NCBI GenBank assembly: GCA_023379825.1
Contig: JAMCPQ010000050.1
Span: 1-32,024 of the forward strand
Direction of reading: 5' to 3'
DNA length: 32,024 bases
Source of the DNA: Thermoplasmatota archaeon
GTDB lineage: Archaea > Thermoplasmatota > Thermoplasmata > Thermoplasmatales > Thermoplasmataceae
The translations under genes were made by a program, and so were the position numbers. Each line of letters opens with the position of its first letter. Within the stretch, counting starts at the first letter, position 1. The notes under the pieces are model-generated. The model ran no database searches. It was not told the DNA's origin and worked only from the letters and a program-made list of their open reading frames with translations. Of the stretch, positions 15,073 through 23,565 are shown in pieces.

Positions 15073-16305
15073 CTGCATACCTGCAAGGATTTTTCTAGAC
15101 TTTGCGAGGGTGCTGAAGTACCACATGCTTTCCTCCACTACTGACCTGTCAGTGTGGCATATCCTGGAGATTTTTGTCAGAAGAGAACGCCTGGTCTCTT
15201 TTCCATCCCTCATTCGGGACATTCTGAGAATTCTCTTAGGAAACTCGTATTTAACGAAGTGGGTATTGGGTTTATCTATGGTGAAGGAAATACCCGCCAG
15301 GATCTCCTCTGCGTACCCTTTGAAGGCGTAATGCTGTTTGTGCATCACCCTGCCCATGAAAATGTCTGCATCTGCAATCAGTCTGTAAACCGATTCAAGG
15401 TCTTCAGTCTCCTTCACTTCGGCTCTTGCATTCTCATCTATCCACATGAGGTAATCTTCAGTCTCAAAATCCTTGCTGAAAAGGTCCTGGAGGATTCTGT
15501 CATAATCCTTTGACTTGAACGTGTCTCGCATGCAATCGAATATGGAGGTCTCAGTATCCCTGATTCCTCCTTCAAATCCGGATGTAACTTCTCCCTGATA
15601 GCTGAAAGAGGACAGTGAATCGTTTATTATACTCCTGATATCGTCCCGATTTCTTTCAATGGCTCTTTCTACCGCTGAAGGATCAAACTGCAGCCCCTCC
15701 AGTTGGGAAATGTGCTTGAGCCTCTGAAGCAGGGAGAGCTTGAAACTCTTGTAGTCACTGTCTCTGATCCTCTGAAACTGCCTGAATTCTATGACAACAG
15801 AGTTTGCAACAATATCCTTTCCTGCCGGTTTTCTCCTGAAATCGTAAAATTCATTCATGGTTATAATGATGGGAGATCTGCTGGATTTTATAATTCTGGC
15901 CAGTTCTGTCAGACCACCAGTATCTCCCCCCACTCTGCTGTTTCTGGATTCAAATATGTTATCTGCCTCGTCGATAAGTATAATGTGGTCATATTCTCTT
16001 TTTACCGTTTCATCAAATGTTGAAAGGTCCCTGTAAAGGGATGCCATCATTGCAACCCGCTTCATAGAATCTGCGCTTCTTTCGTTTGAAGCATTCATCT
16101 CCACCACTGGAAGCCCCATTTCTCCAGCTATGGCATAAGCAGTGGTTGTCTTCCCTGTACCTGGAGGACCATGAAGGATAAGAGCTCTTTTTGAGGGTGT
16201 CCCATTCTCCCACGATCTGAGCCACTGCGTTATTTCTTCCAGGATTTTAGCATTAACAATAAGATCTGTGACTTTCGACGGGCGGTATTTTTCAAGTTCA
16301 TCCAT
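15022..16305 (-). CDS. rfcL: Replication factor C large subunit
   Basis: A 427-residue AAA+ clamp loader subunit that loads PCNA onto primed DNA. Walker A is HGPPGTGKTTTAYAIA near residues 44-59. EMNASNERS and the large-subunit Walker B variant LIDEADNIFE follow. N-terminal EKYRPSKVTDLI is also typical. Archaeal RfcL usually ends in a PCNA-interacting peptide; here the tail (SVLSLSEKETTILKKG) shows no clear QxxhxxFF box. It starts at ATG 16305, sharing one base with the stop of the upstream tRNA-binding protein gene, so it is translated from an operon with that gene and the acyl-CoA dehydrogenase. Confidence 0.93.
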   Translation of the reverse strand: MDELEKYRPSKVTDLIVNAKILEEITQWLRSWENGTPSKRALILHGPPGTGKTTTAYAIAGEMGLPVVEMNASNERSADSMKRVAMMASLYRDLSTFDETVKREYDHIILIDEADNIFESRNSRVGGDTGGLTELARIIKSSRSPIIITMNEFYDFRRKPAGKDIVANSVVIEFRQFQRIRDSDYKSFKLSLLQRLKHISQLEGLQFDPSAVERAIERNRDDIRSIINDSLSSFSYQGEVTSGFEGGIRDTETSIFDCMRDTFKSKDYDRILQDLFSKDFETEDYLMWIDENARAEVKETEDLESVYRLIADADIFMGRVMHKQHYAFKGYAEEILAGISFTIDKPNTHFVKYEFPKRILRMSRMRDGKETRRSLLTKISRICHTDRSVVEESMWYFSTLAKSRKILAGMQSVLSLSEKETTILKKG

Positions 16306-16661
16306 CAGCTCACTCTCAATCCAGACGGAGCCTCCCTGTCTGTTGTCAGTAGTGAAAGAAAATCATCTTTCTCAACTGCAAGAAGCATTCCCTGGCTTTC
16401 AAGTCCCATGATCGTTGCCTTTTCCAGATTCCAAACTACAAGTATCGTTTTCCCGATCATTTCTTCGGGGGAATAATAATCGGATATGCTGGATACTATC
16501 TGTCTCTTTTCTCCTGCAGCTTCAACAATGATGCGAAGCAGGTGCTTTGACTTCTGAACCTTTTCGCATTCAATCACTTTTGCTGTTCTGACATCTATTT
16601 TCCTGAAGTAGTCTATTGAGATCTGATCTTCTGTCACTGCATCACTTCCTGTAGTAGTCAT
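16305..16661 (-). CDS. tRNA-binding (EMAP/CsaA-like OB-fold) domain protein
   Basis: A free-standing tRNA-binding OB-fold of about 118 residues, as found at the C-terminus of MetRS, in Arc1p/EMAPII and in CsaA. Motifs are IDYFRKIDVRTAKVIECEKVQKSKHLL, RQIVSSISDYYSPEEMIGKTILVVWNLEKATIMGLESQGMLLA. The last part is the diagnostic G-x-x-S-x-G-M core. It may act in trans as a tRNA chaperone for an aminoacyl-tRNA synthetase, or as a CsaA-like chaperone. The track starts at a TTG (16682). I use the ATG at 16661, which overlaps the acyl-CoA dehydrogenase by 20 bases. Its stop shares a base with the rfcL start. Confidence 0.88.
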   Translation of the reverse strand: MTTTGSDAVTEDQISIDYFRKIDVRTAKVIECEKVQKSKHLLRIIVEAAGEKRQIVSSISDYYSPEEMIGKTILVVWNLEKATIMGLESQGMLLAVEKDDFLSLLTTDREAPSGLRVS

Positions 16662-17832
16662 GTCCAAGTGATTCCCTTGCAATTATCATCTTCATTACTT
16701 CACGGGAACCCTCTGCAAGCTGGAATGACCTCACAGCTCTAAGGGCAACCTCCTGTAAATTGTTCTTTGAATATCCATATGCGCCATGCCACTGCAGGCT
16801 GTCATTTATTGCATCAAATGCCCAGACTGTGGAAAGCAGCTTTGCGATTGCGACTTCTCTGGTAACCTGGAATCTGTTGAACCTTCTCTCGGCCTGTTCC
16901 TCTCCGTACATCCAGAGTGCCCTGTATCCCATGGTAAGCGCAGCTTCCATCTTTGCCACATCCTCGGCAAGCTGGAACTGTATCCCCTGAAATTTTCCGA
17001 CGGTAGTGCCAAAGGCTTTCCTCTCCTTTATGTAATCCATCCCGTCATCAAGTGCCCTGAGAGCCATTGCTGCCGATGTTACCGCAATAATGCTTCTTGC
17101 AAGCTCAAAACCTTCATGAATTATATTGAATCCTCTGTTAACTTCTCCAAGCAAATATTCAGCGGGAATCTCCACGTCATTGAATCTGAGGGCTCCCCAG
17201 GTTGATCCCTCCCGTCCCATCTCCTCAAGCTTGGAAATCTCTATTCTTTCACTGTACGGAACATAGAAGAGTGAGATCCCGGAAGCGCCTTTCGAAGGGT
17301 CAGTCTTAGCTGAGGTGACAAATCCACCACCTCTTTCCTTAATATCAATAGCGAGACTGATGAATGACTTCTCCCCGTTGATCACGTATGAATTCCCCTT
17401 TTTTGTGGCTCTGGTCTTTATTGCTGATATGTCTGAACCGCAGGATGGTTCTGTAGTCGCTATTCCCGTAATGAGTTCCCCTGAAGCGATCTTGGGAAGA
17501 GTGCTGGCCTTCAGCAGTTCCGTCCCATATCTGGAAATGAGATAACTCCATGAGTTATGGACGAGGTAAAGGACAGAAATTGAAGCAGTCGGGTCAGCCC
17601 TGCCGATCTCCTCACCTATTATGCCCATCTCCACAGGAGAGGCGCCCATCCCACCGAATTTCTGTGGAACAGAGACTCCAAAAAGGTTCATTCTCCTGAA
17701 TTCCGAGAATATTTCATCCGGAATTCTCCTGGAATTGATCATCTCCTCAAGGTTTTTTGAAATTACTCTTTCTGCAAACTCCTTAATCGAATTCTTCAGG
17801 AGCTCCTGGTCTTCAGTAAGTGAAAAATCCAT
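16642..17832 (-). CDS. Acyl-CoA dehydrogenase
   Basis: A 396-residue FAD-dependent acyl-CoA dehydrogenase, which forms trans-2-enoyl-CoA in beta-oxidation or branched-chain acid breakdown. Motifs are FGGMGASPVEMGIIGEEIGRADPTAS, GIATTEPSCGSDISAIKTRA with NGEKSFIS (flavin/substrate loop), RRAFGTTVGKFQGIQFQLAE-like (here ERKAFGTTVGKFQGIQFQ), and the C-terminal QLAEGSREVMKMIIAR, where the Glu is the likely catalytic base. Acyl chain preference is unknown. A TATA-like AAAAGGTTATAG lies about 30-40 bases before the ATG at 17832. It heads the operon that runs into the tRNA-binding protein and rfcL. Confidence 0.93.
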   Translation of the reverse strand: MDFSLTEDQELLKNSIKEFAERVISKNLEEMINSRRIPDEIFSEFRRMNLFGVSVPQKFGGMGASPVEMGIIGEEIGRADPTASISVLYLVHNSWSYLISRYGTELLKASTLPKIASGELITGIATTEPSCGSDISAIKTRATKKGNSYVINGEKSFISLAIDIKERGGGFVTSAKTDPSKGASGISLFYVPYSERIEISKLEEMGREGSTWGALRFNDVEIPAEYLLGEVNRGFNIIHEGFELARSIIAVTSAAMALRALDDGMDYIKERKAFGTTVGKFQGIQFQLAEDVAKMEAALTMGYRALWMYGEEQAERRFNRFQVTREVAIAKLLSTVWAFDAINDSLQWHGAYGYSKNNLQEVALRAVRSFQLAEGSREVMKMIIARESLGHDYYRK

Positions 17833-17950
17833 CTAAGTCATACTGTCATGGATTGGGGCGCTATAACCTTTTTCCGGGTATCAACTCTGAATTGCTAAAG
17901 ATAGAATGGAAACCTACATCTTCCTAGGTGGAGGAATCAGTTAAATAAAT

Positions 17951-18889
17951 TCAGATAGTGTTGAAGTCTATTTTTATGCCGGTTTCCCTTCTTGTTAGCA
18001 GAGTTACCCTGCTGTCGGATCTCTCCTTGTGGAACGAATATCCAAGGCGTTCAGCCAGTTGCATTGAAAATTCCCTGACCTGTTCATGCGATGGCATGTT
18101 CTCTATTCCGAGCCGCTGAATACTCTGGCCCACATGAACATACCCCTTGGATTCAATGAAGTCCGGCTGTGCTGTGGAATCCATCTTTGCATACTCATCC
18201 AGATACGGCATGTTGATGCCGTTGACAAGGGTATGCCTGATGACTTTCCTTGTATCCAGCGATGGAAGTAGCTCCAGTGTCCTGTTGAAGTTCTCCCATG
18301 CATTTCCGATTGATGGATTCAGAAGATCATAGAATATCTGCTTGGTTGGCCCTGCTGTCGTAACATATAGCTGTGTGGGCAGAGGATCCAGTCTCTCCAG
18401 GACCATGGGGAGTGTCCCGTTAGTAACGAGGAAAGTTGACATTCCTCTCTTCTTCGCAAGAGCTATAAACTCTCCAAGCCTTGAGTATAATGTGGGTTCC
18501 CCGGTGAGTGAGATGGCAATATGTTTTGGGTTTTCAGCCTCGTTCCATCTTTCCTCTGAAACCTTCGGGTTTCCCTTAAAGCCTGATATTAACTTCCTGT
18601 GTGCAGCAATGGACTCTTCGAGGATCAATTCAGGATCATCCTCATCAGAGATCTTCATACCGTCAAAACCCTGAAATCTCCAGCAGAATGAGCAATTTTC
18701 TGTACATGAAGTAAGGGCAGGTGTCATCTGGACGCACTGGTGAGAATTGATACCGTAGAAGTCGCCCTTGTAACAACCGCGACCTCCTGTAAGTTCGCTC
18801 TTGGTCCAGTGGCAAACTTTCACAGCTGAATGACTGCCTACAAGACCATAGTGCTGTTTCTTGTATATCTGAGAATAGGAATTTTCCAC
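17951..18889 (-). CDS. taw1: tRNA 4-demethylwyosine synthase (archaeal TYW1)
   Basis: A 312-residue radical-SAM enzyme that condenses pyruvate carbons with N1-methylguanosine-37 of tRNA-Phe to form the tricyclic wyosine core. The radical-SAM cluster is C62-x3-C66-x2-C69 (CTENCSFC). The second 4Fe-4S cluster Cys are C26, C39 and C52, the positions known in archaeal homologues. HWTKSELTGGRGCYKGDFYGI, QMTPALTSC, LTGEPTLY and LVTNGTLP complete the match. It starts at GTG 18889. A GATTAAATAAAAC box lies about 25 bases upstream, fitting a leaderless GTG-initiated mRNA; no ATG is available nearby. It is transcribed separately from the thermosome gene. Confidence 0.96.
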   Translation of the reverse strand: MENSYSQIYKKQHYGLVGSHSAVKVCHWTKSELTGGRGCYKGDFYGINSHQCVQMTPALTSCTENCSFCWRFQGFDGMKISDEDDPELILEESIAAHRKLISGFKGNPKVSEERWNEAENPKHIAISLTGEPTLYSRLGEFIALAKKRGMSTFLVTNGTLPMVLERLDPLPTQLYVTTAGPTKQIFYDLLNPSIGNAWENFNRTLELLPSLDTRKVIRHTLVNGINMPYLDEYAKMDSTAQPDFIESKGYVHVGQSIQRLGIENMPSHEQVREFSMQLAERLGYSFHKERSDSRVTLLTRRETGIKIDFNTI

Positions 18890-18944
18890 AATCTCGTAGA
18901 ATATTGTTTTATTTAATCTTATTCACAAAAAATGGTGGGAGAGT

Positions 18945-20573
18945 TTAGTCCTCTCCTGCTCCGGCTCCTGGTGAGGGTGGTGCTCCTGCTCCTCCCTTTG
19001 AACCTTTTGTCGCTATTACATCATCGATTCTCAGGATCATAACTGCAGCCTCTGTGGCGGCGTCTATAGCCTGAAGCCCCACTCTTATGGGTTCAATGAC
19101 ACCGAGTTTTTCCATATCACTAACCTCACCGGTGTATACGTTCACTCCAGCGGTCTTTTTTCCGTTTGCATGCTCGTTTCTGATCTTGATGAGCATGTCG
19201 ATTGCATCAAGACCGGCATTTTCTGAAAGTGCTCTTGGGATCTCCTCAAGGGCGTTTGCAAACTTTTCGATGGCAAGCTGCTGTCTTCCACCAATCTTTG
19301 AGGCGTACTCCCTGAGCTTAAGGGCCATCTCTGCTGCGGCAGAACCTCCGCCAGTTACATATTTTCCATCTTCAACTGCAGCTGCTACAACATGGATTGA
19401 ATCGGTGATGGATCTCTCGATCTCATCTGCCACATGCTCGGTGCCACCTCTGATGAGTATGCTGACAGCCTTTGGATTTTTGCATCCGGTGACGAAGGTC
19501 ATGTAGTCATCGCCGATCTTGTTCTGCTCAACAAGCTCAGCTGTTCCAAGATCCTGATCGCTGAGTTCATCAATGGATGAGGCTATGGAAGCACCTGTTG
19601 CCTTGGAAAGTTTCTCCACATCGCTTTTCTTTACCCTTCTGACTGCATATATGCCTTCCTTGGCAAGGTAGTGCTGTGCAAGGTCGTCAATACCCTTCTG
19701 TGTAATGAGAACGTTTGCGCCAGTCTTCTTCACCTTTGCGACCATTTCTTTCAGTACAGACTCCTCCTGTGAAAGGAATTTCTGTATCATGGACGGGTCA
19801 TCAATTCTTATGTTGGTGTCAAATTCAGGCTTCTTGATTTCAAGGGCTGCATTGAGCAGTGCTATCTTTGCGTTCTTAACAAAATCTGGCATTCCAGGAT
19901 GAACTTTCTCCTTGTCCACTATTATTCCCTGAATAAGCTGGGTTTCGTCTATGTCTCCACCCTGCTTCTTTACCATCTGGATATTGTCGAAATCCACTGA
20001 GTATCCTGATTCAGTTTTCTCTGCCACAGCTTCAACAGCATCAACAGAGATCTTTGAAAGTTTTTCCTTGCTTGAGGATGCACTCTTGCTGCTCAGGGAT
20101 GTTCCAGCCATTTTCATGAGAAGTTCCTTTTCGCTGAACTTTACAGGCTTGGATATACTCTGCAGTATCCTCTTCGCCTCATCTGCTGCCATCCTGTATC
20201 CAGAGGATATAACAGTCGGATGCACATTCTGGTTAATGAGGGCCTCAGCTTCCTGAAGCAGGGCACCTGCCATAACAACTGCTGTTGTGGTCCCGTCCCC
20301 CACAAAAGAATCCTGTGTCTTTGAGACTTCAACCATCATTTTGGCAGCAGGGTGCTCTACATCCATCTCTTTCAATATTGTGACTCCATCATTTGTAATC
20401 ACAATATCTCCAAGAGAATCAACGAGCATCTTGTCCATTCCCCTTGGGCCAAGGCTGGATCTGACAGCGTTTGCAATACTCTTGGCCGCATCAATGTTGT
20501 TCTTCATTGCGTCTTTGCCTGTCTCTCTCTTTGAACCTTCTTTCAGTATGAATATTGGTTGTCCTCCCATCAT
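18945..20573 (-). CDS. thsB: Thermosome (group II chaperonin) subunit
   Basis: A 542-residue CCT/TCP-1 family chaperonin that folds proteins in an ATP-driven double-ring with a built-in lid. Motifs are [50 protein letters not shown] and [17 protein letters not shown] near the C-terminal equatorial domain. The tail is Gly/Ala/Pro-rich ending AGED, as usual. Thermoplasmatales encode alpha and beta subunits. I cannot tell which this is, so the symbol is tentative. It starts at ATG 20573 (a second ATG follows at once). A GTTATATAG box at about 20602-20611 gives a short leader. Confidence 0.96.
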   Translation of the reverse strand: MMGGQPIFILKEGSKRETGKDAMKNNIDAAKSIANAVRSSLGPRGMDKMLVDSLGDIVITNDGVTILKEMDVEHPAAKMMVEVSKTQDSFVGDGTTTAVVMAGALLQEAEALINQNVHPTVISSGYRMAADEAKRILQSISKPVKFSEKELLMKMAGTSLSSKSASSSKEKLSKISVDAVEAVAEKTESGYSVDFDNIQMVKKQGGDIDETQLIQGIIVDKEKVHPGMPDFVKNAKIALLNAALEIKKPEFDTNIRIDDPSMIQKFLSQEESVLKEMVAKVKKTGANVLITQKGIDDLAQHYLAKEGIYAVRRVKKSDVEKLSKATGASIASSIDELSDQDLGTAELVEQNKIGDDYMTFVTGCKNPKAVSILIRGGTEHVADEIERSITDSIHVVAAAVEDGKYVTGGGSAAAEMALKLREYASKIGGRQQLAIEKFANALEEIPRALSENAGLDAIDMLIKIRNEHANGKKTAGVNVYTGEVSDMEKLGVIEPIRVGLQAIDAATEAAVMILRIDDVIATKGSKGGAGAPPSPGAGAGED

Positions 20574-20601
20574 ATGTATCTAAGGAAGTAAAAATAAACT
20601 T

Positions 20602-20612
20602 CTATATAACCT
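20602..20612 (-). promoter_or_regulatory. TATA box of the thermosome gene
   Basis: GGTTATATAGA on the minus strand about 30-38 bases before the ATG. The rest of 20574-20803 is non-coding apart from a TTTTTTAAG box at 20781-20790 for the divergent DUF1805 gene. Confidence 0.6.
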
Positions 20613-20803
20613 TTTTGAATTTTTATCCTGACCTGCTTTCTGCATTTTCCATTTAATTTATGGATTCCCAGCTATAATCCTAACAGTGGTCCAATGAGAA
20701 CCCAGGATTCGTTAAATGGAATCAGGATAACCGCTGTTAATGGATCTGCTTTCTCTTGCAATAAATGTGATATCCATTACTTTTTTAAGTCAATCTGCTA
20801 TGA

Positions 20804-21100
20804 ATGAATATGATAGAGCATCGTACTGTGAGCATTGGAAACGCAGAATTTGACTTCATAAGGATGCAGCTGGGCAATGCACCCCTGCTTATTCTGAAGG
20901 GAAGAAAGGGGTATGTGATGTGCGGTTATCTTGACGTTACAACAGCCGATAAAGTGGGAGATATAGCGGTTCGGGTATCCGGAGTCAGTACACTTGAGGA
21001 TGTCCTGAAAGCAAGCGTTGCCCAGGCATCTTCCAGAGCATCGGAACTGGGCATAGAAAAGGGTATGCCTGTGACGGATGTGCTTCAGTTTTTGAACTGA
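20804..21100 (+). CDS. DUF1805 (YunC-like) protein
   Basis: A 98-residue protein matching the archaeal DUF1805/COG3377 pattern. PLLILKGRKGYVMCGYLDVTTADKVGDIAVRVSGVSTLEDVLKASV is diagnostic, followed by ASELGIEKGMPVTDVLQFL. The family is widespread in archaea and Firmicutes (B. subtilis YunC) but has no assigned function. ATG 20804 or the in-frame ATG at 20810 may be the start; TTTTTTAAG at 20781 fits leaderless initiation at either. It is followed after four bases by the Nudix gene, so the two share an operon. Confidence 0.82.
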   Translation: MNMIEHRTVSIGNAEFDFIRMQLGNAPLLILKGRKGYVMCGYLDVTTADKVGDIAVRVSGVSTLEDVLKASVAQASSRASELGIEKGMPVTDVLQFLN

Positions 21101-21104
21101 TATA

Positions 21105-21569
21105 ATGTCTGAGAGAGGCGCGTCTGTTGCACTCATAATGAAGGGAGACGAATTTGTTCTCATCAGGAGAATTCAGCGTGCCGGGGACCCATGGTCAGGT
21201 AATTTTGCCCTTCCGGGAGGTATGATAAAAGCAGGTGAGACACCTGAGGATGCTGTTCTAAGAGAGGTAAAGGAGGAAGTAAATTTAAATTTCAGCAGGA
21301 TTGATATCAGGCATGAACTTCCGGTGGCACATCCTGTGAGCAGGCCACAGATGACTGTGCACCCCTTTGTCATATATGCTAAGGAAATAGGTACACCTGT
21401 TCCTGGAGATGAGGTTGCGGAAGCTAGGGTGATATCTCTTGAAACCAGATTAAACTGCACAAACCCAGAAAATGGGTTTCCAGCTTTTGATTTCAATGGC
21501 TGGATAGTCTGGGGACTCACTTACAGGATTATACAGTCGTATCTGAATTATAAGTCTCAGAAATCGTGA
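21105..21569 (+). CDS. Nudix hydrolase
   Basis: A 154-residue Nudix hydrolase that would cleave a nucleoside diphosphate linked to another group. The Nudix box is GGMIKAGETPEDAVLREVKEEVNL. It fits Gx5Ex7REUxEExGU except that the final Gly is Asn; all metal-binding Glu are present. FALPGG before the box and HPFVIYAKE after it suggest an ADP-ribose or nucleotide-sugar pyrophosphatase, but specificity cannot be assigned. It lies 4 bases after DUF1805. Its last 13 bases overlap the convergent GHMP kinase gene. Confidence 0.9.
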   Translation: MSERGASVALIMKGDEFVLIRRIQRAGDPWSGNFALPGGMIKAGETPEDAVLREVKEEVNLNFSRIDIRHELPVAHPVSRPQMTVHPFVIYAKEIGTPVPGDEVAEARVISLETRLNCTNPENGFPAFDFNGWIVWGLTYRIIQSYLNYKSQKS

Positions 21570-22552
21570 ACCAGCCTTGTTCCTTTTTCATCAAAGGAGA
21601 TACGTATAGTAAATTCTGAAACCTGCATCATCGCTTTCTGGAGAGTCTCAACCTTTCCAGGCCTGGCTATCAGGAGAACGAATCCCTCCTTGCCACCACC
21701 CATGAGCCTTGCGGCCTCTGCTCCATTTGACATGGCCCTGGCTATTATATCCTCAATCTTTGCGTTGGAAACATCAGGATTGACTTTCTTTTTAAGATGC
21801 CAGCCATCATTCATTAGGGATGAGAATGTCTCAAGGTCCCCAGAAGCAAGAGCATCTCCCATACGAAGAGCAGTATCTTTGATTTCTAAAAGCGTTCTGT
21901 TAACCGGGTTTTCCTCCCTTGCGGAAAGTTCAACCTGGCTTCGCAGAACATTGGAACTTTCTCTCGTGTTTCCAGTATATACAAGAAGAATTCTTCCCTC
22001 AAGATCTCTTATGGTTTCCATATCATGATTTATCATACTGCAGGATACATCATCTCTCTTGAACTGCATAATCTTGAGTCCACCAATTGAAATAGCATAG
22101 GGGTCCTGCTTTCCAAGGGTTATTCCAAAATATCCGCTCTCAAGCTCGTATGCCTCCTTTGCCAGGGAATAAGAGTCATAGGTCTCCCCTGATTCTTTTT
22201 TCAGTATCAGAAGGAGCGCGTTTATAAGGGCACTTGAAGAACCGAGCCCTGAACCTGGGGGGACTCCACTGTTTATAGTCAATCTTCCCCTATCAACCCC
22301 ATTTTTCCTGAAAAGTTCCAGGATACCGTTCAGAACTCCACGATCATCTGAACTGGATACCAGAAAACTCTTTAGAAAATCTCTCGAAGATATTTCAAGC
22401 TCATAAGGGTCTCTTGTGTAGGTTACAGTGACTCCTCTGTCTATTGTTGCATTCAGTACTGCAGAGCCAAATCGATCACAGAAAGGATTGATGTCTGTTC
22501 CTCCACCGCCAAAGCTTATACGGAATGGGCTGTATGAAATGACTCTGTCCAT
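21557..22552 (-). CDS. GHMP-family sugar kinase, HddA-like
   Basis: A 331-residue GHMP kinase. The N-terminal PFRISFGGGGTDI is typical of the D-glycero-D-manno-heptose-7-phosphate kinase/fucokinase-like branch, not of mevalonate kinases. The phosphate-binding loop is SGVPPGSGLGSSSAL near 85-99, and the C-terminal motif is MGGGKEGFVLLIA. A likely role is phosphorylation of a sugar or sugar phosphate for nucleotide-sugar synthesis of surface glycans; the substrate is inferred only. The start ATG 22552 has an AATAATAAAAAC box about 25 bases upstream. It converges on and slightly overlaps the Nudix gene. Confidence 0.88.
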   Translation of the reverse strand: MDRVISYSPFRISFGGGGTDINPFCDRFGSAVLNATIDRGVTVTYTRDPYELEISSRDFLKSFLVSSSDDRGVLNGILELFRKNGVDRGRLTINSGVPPGSGLGSSSALINALLLILKKESGETYDSYSLAKEAYELESGYFGITLGKQDPYAISIGGLKIMQFKRDDVSCSMINHDMETIRDLEGRILLVYTGNTRESSNVLRSQVELSAREENPVNRTLLEIKDTALRMGDALASGDLETFSSLMNDGWHLKKKVNPDVSNAKIEDIIARAMSNGAEAARLMGGGKEGFVLLIARPGKVETLQKAMMQVSEFTIRISFDEKGTRLVHDF

Positions 22553-22626
22553 GCATCACTGATAGCGTATTGTTTTTATTATTCGTTTAGGTACAACCTT
22601 AACACCATAGGAAATATTCCGGCAAC

Positions 22627-22636
22627 TATTTTATAG
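22627..22636 (+). promoter_or_regulatory. TATA box of the pyrophosphatase gene
   Basis: TATTTTATAG about 20-29 bases before ATG 22656, fitting leaderless transcription. Confidence 0.55.
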
Positions 22637-22655
22637 TGATAAGGAATCTGAATTC

Positions 22656-23198
22656 ATGGAAAAAAACAGCAGTTTCTGGCATACAGTAAGCCCCGGAGAA
22701 GAGGTTCCTAAAAAATTCAATGTGGTAATAGAGACTCCAAGAGGGAGTAAAAATAAATTTGAAATGTCCAAACAGTTTCCAGGAATTGTACTGGACAGGG
22801 TTCTTCATTCATCTGTTGTTTATCCAGTAGAATATGGTGCAATACCCGGTACGCTCTATGATGATGGCGATCCAATTGACGTGATGGTCCTGACCAGCAT
22901 CCCCACTTTTCCGGGTGTTGTTCTTGAGGCCAGGCCTATCGGCGTTATGAAGATGATTGATCAGGGGGACAAGGACAATAAGATACTGGCAGTAGCCACT
23001 AAGGACCCAAACTACAGACATGTGAAGTCCCTGAAGGATGTTCCAGAGCACCTTCTGGATGAGATAACAAATTTCTTCCAGACATACAAAATACTTGAAA
23101 AGAAAAAAACAGAAGTATCAGGATGGGAAGGACAGGAGTTTGCTGAAGAAGAGATAAAAAGATCAGTAGAGTCCTACAGGCAGAAATTCAGCCTTTAA
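22656..23198 (+). CDS. ppa: Inorganic pyrophosphatase (soluble, family I)
   Basis: A 180-residue family I pyrophosphatase, which hydrolyses PPi and so drives nucleotide and polymer synthesis. Active-site segments are [38 protein letters not shown] (the metal-binding DxDPxD region, here [10 protein letters not shown]), [19 protein letters not shown] and the late Lys pair in [20 protein letters not shown]. Length is standard for hexameric archaeal enzymes. The next gene begins one base after its stop, so it is co-transcribed with an uncharacterised small protein. Confidence 0.97.
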   Translation: MEKNSSFWHTVSPGEEVPKKFNVVIETPRGSKNKFEMSKQFPGIVLDRVLHSSVVYPVEYGAIPGTLYDDGDPIDVMVLTSIPTFPGVVLEARPIGVMKMIDQGDKDNKILAVATKDPNYRHVKSLKDVPEHLLDEITNFFQTYKILEKKKTEVSGWEGQEFAEEEIKRSVESYRQKFSL

Positions 23199-23199
23199 T

Positions 23200-23526
23200 A
23201 TGGCAGATTCAGTAAAGATCCCATTGGGAAAGGGAACCATAGAGTTAAGGGGAGACCCATCCCGTTTCCTAAGGGGTCATTTTTACATCCGTATATTTTA
23301 TTCCAGTCGCCCCGGTCCCTGCAAAGATGAATTGTGTACCATGTTGACTTCCTTTCATGCTATGGCTTCCGATTTTGTTCCGGAAGATTACAGGATAATT
23401 GCTGGAAATGGATTCTATATAATAATTGATCCGGCAATCTATGACAGTATAGATAAGAACAGGCAGAATGTAACACTCAGAATTGGTTTTTCCGGAAAAG
23501 CCTCAATAAAGGGACTCTATCTGTGA
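23200..23526 (+). CDS. Unknown protein co-transcribed with pyrophosphatase
   Basis: A 108-residue protein that I do not recognise. It looks like a compact alpha/beta fold with alternating strands (GTIELRGD, HFYIRIFY, FYIIIDP, VTLRIGFSG) and one helix containing DELCTMLTSFHAMASDF. There is no signal peptide or membrane helix. Two Cys (PCKDELC) are five apart. Only one base separates it from the ppa stop, and codon use matches its neighbours, so it is very likely translated. Function unknown. Confidence 0.75.
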   Translation: MADSVKIPLGKGTIELRGDPSRFLRGHFYIRIFYSSRPGPCKDELCTMLTSFHAMASDFVPEDYRIIAGNGFYIIIDPAIYDSIDKNRQNVTLRIGFSGKASIKGLYL

Positions 23527-23565
23527 TAATGTACTCCGGAACCCTATTTTATTATATCTCCATGT

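Noticed and set aside
19087-20583. Several plus-strand ORFs opposite the thermosome gene
   Set aside because: They mirror a highly conserved chaperonin gene and have low-complexity Ser/Phe-rich translations typical of antisense shadows.
21105-21569. Nudix box with Asn instead of the last Gly
   Set aside because: The metal-binding Glu residues are intact and this Gly varies in active family members; not strong evidence of inactivity on its own.
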